Below, one piece after another: positions 58,119 to 64,000 of a stretch of DNA of 64,000 nt (position 1 is the stretch's first letter; the number at the start of each line of letters is the position of its first letter). The DNA is from Pseudoalteromonas ulvae UL12 (GTDB lineage Bacteria; Pseudomonadota; Gammaproteobacteria; Enterobacterales; Alteromonadaceae). A program made the translations under genes and the position numbers. Location: assembly GCF_014925405.1 (NCBI RefSeq), contig NZ_AQHJ01000034.1:62001-126000 (forward strand). Direction: 5' to 3'. Below the pieces are notes generated by a model. It saw only the letters and a list, made by a program, of their open reading frames with translations, did no database searches and was not told the origin of the DNA.

Positions 58119-59492
58119 TTAGCTATCCGATGATTGTGATGGTTTTTTATTTGGATAACGACGGCGAGGCTTACGACGACGAGTTGCAGGCTTGTCGTTG
58201 GGGAGCTCTTTGACCATCTGTTTTTGCCCGACATTTTCTTTCTTTTGGTATTCTGTCCACCAAGTTGCTAATTCTTGTAATGGTTCAGGTGTCACTTGTG
58301 CACGCAGTAGCAAGAAATCATAGGCAGCTCTAAAACGAGGTTGCTGAGCAAGTCGATATGCACGCTGACCGCCTCGTTTTGGTAATCGTAACTGAATTTG
58401 CCAAATTTCACGGGCACCTAGCGTAAAGCGTTTAGGGACTGCGATTTGTTGTGAGTTGATGGCCACAACTTCATTGCCTGCTTGTGTATATGCTTCGTAT
58501 TCATCTAAGCGGTTTTCTTGCATTAATTGCTCAGCTCGTTGTACCAGCGGGTACCAAAGCAACGCCGCAAATACAAATGCAGGAGTGACTTTTTTATCGG
58601 CATTAATACGTAAATCAGTGTTGATGAACATTTGTCTGATAAATTTGAGTTCTTCACCTGTGGTGGATTGCTCAAAAATTAAATCTAGCGCAGGGAAAAG
58701 CTCTTTAAACAAGCCATACTGTCGCAATGCCAAAAAGTTCGCTTCAGCTTTGCCATTTAAAAACAGTTTCAATACTTCTTCAAAGAGTCGAGCCGCAGGA
58801 ATGTTCGCTAACAAATCCGCAAGTTCATAAATTGGAGCTTCTGTTTCTGGTGCAATTTGCATATCGAGCTTGGTCGCAAAACGAATCGCACGTAACATCC
58901 GAACCGGATCTTCTCGGTAACGGGTTTCTGGGTGACCAATTAACTCGATACGGCGGTTTTTGATTGCATCCATGCCATTGGCATAATCATGGATACTAAA
59001 ATCATTGATTGAGTAATAAAGTGCGTTAATAGAAAAATCGCGACGTTCAGCATCTTCATCTATGGTGCCATATACGTTATCACGCAGTAATTGCCCTTCA
59101 GTGCTTGATTGGCTGATCGGGTTTTTACTTTCGTTTCCTTCATGATGACCACGCATCGTGGCCACTTCGATAATTTCTCGGCCAAAAACAATGTGTGCTA
59201 AACGAAAGCGGCGACCAATTAGGCGGCAATTTCTAAATAAGCGTTTTACTTGCTCAGGAGTGGCGTTGGTCACGACATCAAAGTCTTTGGGTTCAACTCC
59301 GAGCAATACATCGCGGATACACCCTCCGACCAAGTATGCGTCATAGCCACCATCTTTAAGGCGATACAGAACCTTAATCGCATTTGGGCTAAAGTTTTTA
59401 CGTGATACGTTATGTTCAGAGCGACCAATAATGAGCGGTAAGCTGTTGTTGTTATTTTTTTTCACTGTGTTCACGCTTTTTTTACCGGTCAT
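58119..59492 (-). CDS. pcnB: Poly(A) polymerase I
   Basis: Adds poly(A) tails to RNA 3' ends, promoting decay. It has 457 residues. The class II nucleotidyltransferase head (about 35-180) has YLVGGCIRDVLLGVEPKDFDVV and the metal Asp pair, then RRDFSINALYY, DPVRMLRAIRFATKL and the C-terminal RNA-binding region. The very basic tail (RRRKPRRRYPNKKPSQ) fits RNA binding. A separate CCA-adding enzyme is at 26904-28004, so the two related activities are split, as in E. coli. Confidence 0.95.
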   Translation of the reverse strand: MTGKKSVNTVKKNNNNSLPLIIGRSEHNVSRKNFSPNAIKVLYRLKDGGYDAYLVGGCIRDVLLGVEPKDFDVVTNATPEQVKRLFRNCRLIGRRFRLAHIVFGREIIEVATMRGHHEGNESKNPISQSSTEGQLLRDNVYGTIDEDAERRDFSINALYYSINDFSIHDYANGMDAIKNRRIELIGHPETRYREDPVRMLRAIRFATKLDMQIAPETEAPIYELADLLANIPAARLFEEVLKLFLNGKAEANFLALRQYGLFKELFPALDLIFEQSTTGEELKFIRQMFINTDLRINADKKVTPAFVFAALLWYPLVQRAEQLMQENRLDEYEAYTQAGNEVVAINSQQIAVPKRFTLGAREIWQIQLRLPKRGGQRAYRLAQQPRFRAAYDFLLLRAQVTPEPLQELATWWTEYQKKENVGQKQMVKELPNDKPATRRRKPRRRYPNKKPSQSSDS

Positions 59493-59687
59493 TTTTCGAC
59501 AAAAGTTAATTAGTTTGGAAATAATAACGTGTCTCCTAAGCTGTATCTTGGTACGTATTCCAATTTAGGCGGCTATGATATACCAGCAGCGGCAAAAACT
59601 TAAGAGTTCTGCTTCGCTAACTGCACATTTTCAGTGGATATTCATAGTTAGTATCTGATTAAGGCTGTTTTAACAATTTATAGGGTT

Positions 59688-60590
59688 TTATTGGCAAGCC
59701 AAAAGAATTTCGGTTTGCTTGGGAATATCATCAATGTGCCAGTGTGCGATAGCCCATGAGAGGATGGTTTCAGGGGAGCTCGAATGCAGTTCCTTGGGTA
59801 GTTGTAAGCCTAAAAATGCTAAAGCAGCGACCAGAGCAGGGCTTGGATTTTGATTATCAACGGCAGGGGCATGGTTTTGTTTTGAAAGTTTAAATCCAGG
59901 CTCAGTAACAGCTAAAGGTAAGTGTGCAAACTGAGGAACGGGCTGATTTAACAATTGATACAGACTAATTTGCCTGACGGTCGGCTCGAGTAAATCCGCG
60001 CCCCGAACAATATCTGTGATGCCTTGGTCAATGTCGTCTAAGACCACGACGAGCTGATAGGCAAATAAGCCATCGCGACGTTTGACAATAAAGTCTTCGT
60101 TGGCAAAATCACTGCTGACATGAATCGGGCCTTGAATACGATCGATAAAGTCAGTGACTGGGTGCTGTTGTTTGAGTCTAAGTGCATTGGTTTTGAGATC
60201 TAAAGACAGGTCTCGGCACTGATTTGAATAAACCCCACCGGATGCTTTTATTTGTTTGCGCGTGCATTGGCAGGCATAAATGGCATGTTGTTGATGTAAT
60301 TGTATGAGAGTGTGTTGGTAAAGCTCATGGCGCTGGCTTTGATATACGACAGTTTCATCCCAATGCAAAGCAAAGGCATCTAAAGTCCGTAATATAGAGT
60401 CAGAGGCGCCAGGGACAACGCGGGGTGAATCGATATCTTCGATTCGTAATAGCCATTTGCCTTGGTGGGCTTTGGCGTCTAGGTAGCTGCCAAGTGCAGC
60501 AATCAGCGAACCAAAATGGAGGGGACCTGAAGGTGAAGGGGCAAATCGTCCTCGATACACCCCCACTTCAGAATCAAAAGCTGGAACCAT
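59688..60590 (-). CDS. gluQ: Glutamyl-Q tRNA(Asp) synthetase
   Basis: Attaches glutamate to queuosine at position 34 of tRNA-Asp. It has 300 residues, a GluRS catalytic core without the anticodon-binding domain: RGRFAPSPSGPLHFGSL (HIGH region), RIEDIDSPRV, a zinc site with CQC and the YSNQC stretch, and the KLSKQN version of KMSKS. It lies between dksA and pcnB, as in E. coli (yadB). Start ATG 60590 is 11 bp from dksA. Confidence 0.95.
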   Translation of the reverse strand: MVPAFDSEVGVYRGRFAPSPSGPLHFGSLIAALGSYLDAKAHQGKWLLRIEDIDSPRVVPGASDSILRTLDAFALHWDETVVYQSQRHELYQHTLIQLHQQHAIYACQCTRKQIKASGGVYSNQCRDLSLDLKTNALRLKQQHPVTDFIDRIQGPIHVSSDFANEDFIVKRRDGLFAYQLVVVLDDIDQGITDIVRGADLLEPTVRQISLYQLLNQPVPQFAHLPLAVTEPGFKLSKQNHAPAVDNQNPSPALVAALAFLGLQLPKELHSSSPETILSWAIAHWHIDDIPKQTEILLACQ

Positions 60591-60601
60591 AATGCAGTGT
60601 A

Positions 60602-61045
60602 TTAACCGCGGCCTGCTTGTTTTTCTTTGATTTCAGACAGCGTTTTACAATCGACACATTGATCGGCTGTTGGGCGCGCTTCTAAACGGCGAATGCCAAT
60701 TTCAATGCCGCAAGACTCACAATAACCGAAATCATCATTCTTGATTAATTGTATGGTCTTTTCAATTTTCTTGATCAGCTTACGTTCACGATCACGTGTA
60801 CGTAGTTCAAGTGAAAACTCTTCTTCCTGTGCAGCACGGTCGACTGGATCTGGGAAGTTAGCAGCTTCATCTTGCATATGTGTCTTCGTACGGTCAACTT
60901 CTTGACGTAACTGGTTGCGCCATGCTTCTAGGATTTTCTTAAAGTGAGCAAGTTGCGCTTCATTCATGTATTCTTCGTTTGGCTTTTCTTGGTACGGCTC
61001 AACACCCGCCTCTGCCAGTAACCCTAATCTTTTTTGCTCCGGCAT
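60602..61045 (-). CDS. dksA: RNA polymerase-binding transcription factor DksA
   Basis: Binds the RNA polymerase secondary channel and with ppGpp mediates the stringent response. It has 147 residues. The coiled coil (about 33-105) has the tip aspartates in [11 protein letters not shown], and the C-terminal zinc finger has CESC and CVDC. The length matches E. coli DksA (151). The gene is in the order sfsA-dksA-gluQ. Confidence 0.97.
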   Translation of the reverse strand: MPEQKRLGLLAEAGVEPYQEKPNEEYMNEAQLAHFKKILEAWRNQLRQEVDRTKTHMQDEAANFPDPVDRAAQEEEFSLELRTRDRERKLIKKIEKTIQLIKNDDFGYCESCGIEIGIRRLEARPTADQCVDCKTLSEIKEKQAGRG

Positions 61046-61177
61046 AACTCTCTCCTAATCCTTACTTTCAATCCCGGTCAAAGTCGGCGGGTATAAATAC
61101 CAGAATCTTATACCCTAGGCAAACAATTTATAATTTAATTCGTTTGTGTTGTTTGCTTACCCACTACTGTGGTTGTA

Positions 61178-61888
61178 CTAAATGACATTAAATGGCAGCG
61201 CTTTATTTAGTATGATTGCATCACTGCTTAATTGAGTGTTGTAACACAAAACCTCGACCCCTGCAGCAAGGGCTTGCTTTATTCCTTCATTATATTTGTG
61301 ATCTATATGTGCAGCTGGTGATAAATGGGTGATGCCTTGATGTTGTACTAAAAAGAATAACACTGCGCGATGCCCCTGTTTTTTCATTTCTATCAATTCG
61401 CGAATATGTTTAAGTCCGCGCGCTGAGATAGTGTCTGGGAAATACCCTTGGCCATTATCAGCTAATAACGTGACAGATTTAATTTCGACATAACATAAAG
61501 TGCCATCACTGTTACTGAGCAAGATATCAATGCGGCTATTCTCATGGCCGTATTTTACTTCAGCTTGAATGGTCTGGTAATTGTTCAGCTCTGAAACTCT
61601 GCGTTCATTAATTGCTTCGTAGACGATTTTGTTCGCAAGCGCCGTATTCACACAGATTAAGTGTCCGAGTGAATTTTGCGTGAGTTCTAAACTATGTGGG
61701 TATTTACGTTTAGGGTTATCGCTGGTGGAATAAAAGGCTGTAAACCCTTCATCGGCACAACCTGTCATGGCTCCTGTGTTGGCGCAATGAATCGTTGTCA
61801 GTTCGTGATTGGGTAACTCAATATCCACTAAGAAGCGTTTATAGCGTTTGATTAAGCGGGCTTGCTGCAACGGTGCACTAAATTTCAT
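61178..61888 (-). CDS. sfsA: Sugar fermentation stimulation protein SfsA
   Basis: A 236-residue protein of the SfsA family, with an N-terminal OB-like DNA-binding part (ARLIKRYKRFLVDIELPNHE) and a nuclease-like C-terminal domain (RIDILLSNSDGTLCYVEIKSVTLL). In E. coli it affects maltose-gene expression; its molecular role is unsettled. It is divergent from pepB, and its ATG lies 92 bp from the pepB ATG, so the promoters overlap. Confidence 0.93.
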   Translation of the reverse strand: MKFSAPLQQARLIKRYKRFLVDIELPNHELTTIHCANTGAMTGCADEGFTAFYSTSDNPKRKYPHSLELTQNSLGHLICVNTALANKIVYEAINERRVSELNNYQTIQAEVKYGHENSRIDILLSNSDGTLCYVEIKSVTLLADNGQGYFPDTISARGLKHIRELIEMKKQGHRAVLFFLVQHQGITHLSPAAHIDHKYNEGIKQALAAGVEVLCYNTQLSSDAIILNKALPFNVI

Positions 61889-61979
61889 AGCTGGATTGGG
61901 CCTTTTTATCTCAATTAGTTGGGTCTATGACGGGGCTATAGTAGACTCAAGGCAACATAAAAACGCAAGAGAAAAGCAC

Positions 61980-63275
61980 ATGTCGAATCAATTTATCGTT
62001 CGTTTAAGTGAAGACGCAGCACAAAGCCATTGGGGTCAAGGTGCGCCACTTTCATTTGATCAACAAGGCGCAATTATTCATTTGAGCCAAGAAGAAACAC
62101 TGAAAAATATCCAAAAAGCCGGCCGAGCTATTTCAGCTCAAGGGATTAAAGCGGTGCAATTAGCAGGTGACACTTGGTGCACTGAAAGCCAATGGGCTTT
62201 TTATCAAGGTTATGTGAACCCAAAACAGCTTGATGGCGTGACATTTGTTGAAAATGCGCAATCTGATTTATCTGAGCTTGCTCGTCTGCAACAAGCTGCG
62301 ACCTGGGCGCGTTCAATGATTAACGGTACTGCGGATGATATTTACCCAGAATCGTTAGCAGAAAAAGCCGCTGAGTTTATTCAGTCACTTGCTCCTGAGC
62401 ACGTGAGTTATCAAATTATTAAAGGTGATGCTTTATTAGAGCATCAATGGGTTGGGATCCATGCAGTAGGTCGTGGCAGCGATCGCAAGCCTGTTTTACT
62501 CGAGCTTGATTACAACCCAACAGGTGATGCGAATGCGCCTGTATCTGCAGCACTTGTCGGTAAAGGGATTACATTTGATTCAGGTGGTTACTCAATTAAA
62601 CCATCTGAAGGCATGCTAGGTATGAAATGTGATATGGGTGGTGCAGCCACTGTCACTGCGGGTTTAGCGCTAGCTATTAGTCGTGGTATCGAAAAGCGCA
62701 TCAAGCTGTTTTTATGTTGTGCTGAGAACTTGATTTCAGGTGGTGCTTACAAGTTGGGCGATATTTTAACGTATAAAAATGGCACGACCGTTGAAATCGT
62801 CAATACCGATGCAGAAGGACGTTTAGTATTAGCTGATGGTTTGATGGCTGCTGGCGAAACTGGCGCACCATTAATCATTGATGCTGCGACGCTAACCGGT
62901 GCGGCGTTAATGGCTGTTGGCACACAATACAATGCACTTTTTGCTTTAGATAAGGACTTATCTCAAGAAGTCGAAGGGTTTGCAGCCGATGAATTTGAAG
63001 CTGCGTGGCCTTTACCGCTTGAAAAGTGGCATCAACAACAGTGTCCGTCGCCTTATGCGGATACAGCCAATAGCCGAGCACAAAAAGGCGGTGGATTTGG
63101 TGGTGCATCAAATGCGGCTGGTTTCTTATCACGCTTTGTACCAAACGATGGGCAAGGTTGGGTACACATTGATTTAGCTGCATGTTTCCAAAACAACGCA
63201 GGGTCGCAATGGGCTGCAGGTGCCACGACTATGGGGATGCGTACCGTAGCCAGAACATTGCTTGAAAAAGCATAA
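61980..63275 (+). CDS. pepB: Aminopeptidase B (M17 leucyl aminopeptidase family)
   Basis: A cytoplasmic manganese-dependent exopeptidase. It has 431 residues starting MSNQFIVRLSEDAAQ at 61980; the frame is open back to 61848, but those residues overlap sfsA and are not conserved. Catalytic segments VGKGITFDSGGYSIKPS, MKCDMGGAATV and NTDAEGRLVLADGL contain the Lys, Asp and Glu metal ligands, and the PepB-type GGGFGGASNAAGFL follows. Its own terminator appears interrupted (see 63295-63355). Confidence 0.95.
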   Translation: MSNQFIVRLSEDAAQSHWGQGAPLSFDQQGAIIHLSQEETLKNIQKAGRAISAQGIKAVQLAGDTWCTESQWAFYQGYVNPKQLDGVTFVENAQSDLSELARLQQAATWARSMINGTADDIYPESLAEKAAEFIQSLAPEHVSYQIIKGDALLEHQWVGIHAVGRGSDRKPVLLELDYNPTGDANAPVSAALVGKGITFDSGGYSIKPSEGMLGMKCDMGGAATVTAGLALAISRGIEKRIKLFLCCAENLISGGAYKLGDILTYKNGTTVEIVNTDAEGRLVLADGLMAAGETGAPLIIDAATLTGAALMAVGTQYNALFALDKDLSQEVEGFAADEFEAAWPLPLEKWHQQQCPSPYADTANSRAQKGGGFGGASNAAGFLSRFVPNDGQGWVHIDLAACFQNNAGSQWAAGATTMGMRTVARTLLEKA

Positions 63276-63311
63276 GTTCGCGTTTAAGAAAAAAGCCCAC
63301 TGATGTGTTCT

Positions 63312-63356
63312 GAAGTGACCCCTAATAGTTGGACAAACTATTAGGGGTCTTTTTAT
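63312..63356 (+). terminator. Long IS-end-like palindrome acting as pepB terminator
   Basis: GACCCCTAATAGTT and AACTATTAGGGGTC form a perfect 14-bp stem (63317-63330, 63336-63349) with a 5-nt loop, followed by TTTTT. The sequence TGAAGTGACCCC...GTTGGACA resembles, from memory, terminal inverted repeats of IS3-family (IS150-type) elements. It should terminate pepB mRNA well. Upstream, AAAAAAGCCCAC-TGAT-GTG looks like the left half of an interrupted native terminator. Confidence 0.75.
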
Positions 63357-63510
63357 AACAAAACAGTCTGAAAAACATGATTGTTAGTATTTTTACACTA
63401 ATTACTGCTTAACTTGCTAAATCGATGAGCAAAGTCCACGCTTTTACGTTAAGATCCGCGACCAATTTTTAAACCCGTATGATAATTGTTCTGAACAATG
63501 GGGAGTACAC

Positions 63511-64000
63511 ATGTCAGATAAACGTTATATCACCGCTCAGCAACTGCTTGAAGATTCGTTTCGCGTTGCAGCGCAAGTATATGAAGATGGATTTCGTCCA
63601 GATTTCATCATCGGAATTTGGCGTGGTGGTGCTCCAATCGGTATTGCCGTCCAAGAGTATTATGATTTTAAAGGGGTAGAAACCGATCATATTGCGGTGC
63701 GCACCTCTTCTTACTACGGTATTAACAAGCAATCGAAAGATATTAAAGTACATGGTTTGCATTACATTATTGAGAATGCCAATGCCAATAACTCATTATT
63801 AATCGTGGATGATGTCTTTGATTCAGGGCGCAGTATTTTTGCATTAAAAGAAAAACTTACCGAATTAATGCGTTTAAACATGCCAGCAGATGTGCGTGTT
63901 GCTTGTCCATACTACAAGCCTAAAAATAAAAAGGTCGACATGGTGCCAGATTATTTCATCCATGAATCGGATGAATGGTTAGTGTTTCCTCACGAATTAT
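63511..64000 (+). CDS. Purine phosphoribosyltransferase-family protein (3' end beyond window)
   Basis: The open frame from ATG 63511 (ribosome site GGGAG) runs to the end of the window, 163 codons, with no stop. MSDKRYITAQQLLEDSFRVA precedes the core strand FIIGIWRGGAPIGIAVQEY; the PRPP-binding loop is LLIVDDVFDSGRSI near residue 110, the type I phosphoribosyltransferase signature. Such enzymes convert a purine base and PRPP to the nucleotide. Hypoxanthine or xanthine-guanine specificity cannot be decided from this part. Confidence 0.85.
   Translation, partial: MSDKRYITAQQLLEDSFRVAAQVYEDGFRPDFIIGIWRGGAPIGIAVQEYYDFKGVETDHIAVRTSSYYGINKQSKDIKVHGLHYIIENANANNSLLIVDDVFDSGRSIFALKEKLTELMRLNMPADVRVACPYYKPKNKKVDMVPDYFIHESDEWLVFPHEL

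Noticed and set aside
1..64000. tRNA and rRNA genes, prophage or integrative element
   Set aside because: No cloverleaf, rRNA segment, integrase or phage structural gene was recognised on reading; apart from the IS remnant the window looks like core chromosome.

Overview
The window is a compact stretch of a moderately AT-rich gammaproteobacterial chromosome. Gene content and order (rsmD-ftsY-ftsE-ftsX-rpoH; gpmI-envC; yibN-grxC-secB-gpsA; cpxP/cpxRA; metK/tkt-epd-pgk-fba; phoBR-pstS; panCB-folK-pcnB-gluQ-dksA-sfsA) fit Alteromonadales, most likely Pseudoalteromonas. That assignment rests on recognised gene families and synteny; no 16S rRNA is present and nothing could be searched. Coding density is high, most genes are core, and many have textbook intrinsic terminators.

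Layout. 1-1.9 kb: end of a coiled-coil gene, a DUF2007 gene, yjaG and rsmD. 2-7 kb: ftsY with a very large 16-residue repeat array, ftsEX and rpoH. 7-12 kb: an envelope and glycolysis operon on the minus strand (gpmI, envC, an S41 protease, yibQ). 12-14.4 kb: yibN-grxC-secB-gpsA. 14.4-23.4 kb: a propeller/PAS/GGDEF/EAL sensor, trmL, fieF, pldB, cpxRA and cpxP. 23.4-26.9 kb: yacG and an isolated pilB, then a defective IS110/IS1111-type element and a hairpin-rich repeat. 26.9-32.3 kb: cca, gspAB and two tandem HD-GYP genes, one degenerate. 32.4-39.8 kb: putA with a divergent Lrp-type regulator, ygiM, ygiF and a START-domain protein. 39.8-47.1 kb: metK and the tkt-epd-pgk-fba cluster. 47.2-51 kb: a collagen-linker lipoprotein and an orphan response regulator, converging on an unusual GATC-rich spacer. 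51-55.9 kb: porin, phoBR, pstS and a small lipoprotein. 55.9-64 kb: vitamin and RNA-metabolism genes, dksA, sfsA, pepB and a phosphoribosyltransferase cut off by the window end.

Two non-coding signals stand out. (1) rpoH is preceded by a sigma-E-like promoter laid out like E. coli rpoH P3, and just downstream of its predicted start lies a perfect CIRCE operator (TTAGCACTC-N9-GAGTGCTAA), the target of the HrcA repressor. This suggests the heat-shock sigma factor itself is under HrcA control. (2) The spacer between the convergent genes ending at 48996 and 49335 carries 12 GATC sites in 293 bp. Five of them (49075, 49096, 49117, 49138, 49159) are exactly 21 bp apart, two helical turns, as expected for a methylation-sensitive protein-binding array rather than a promoter. 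Smaller curiosities are the 18-copy FtsY repeat, an IS-end-like palindrome that seems to have replaced the pepB terminator, and a pilus locus reduced to pilB.
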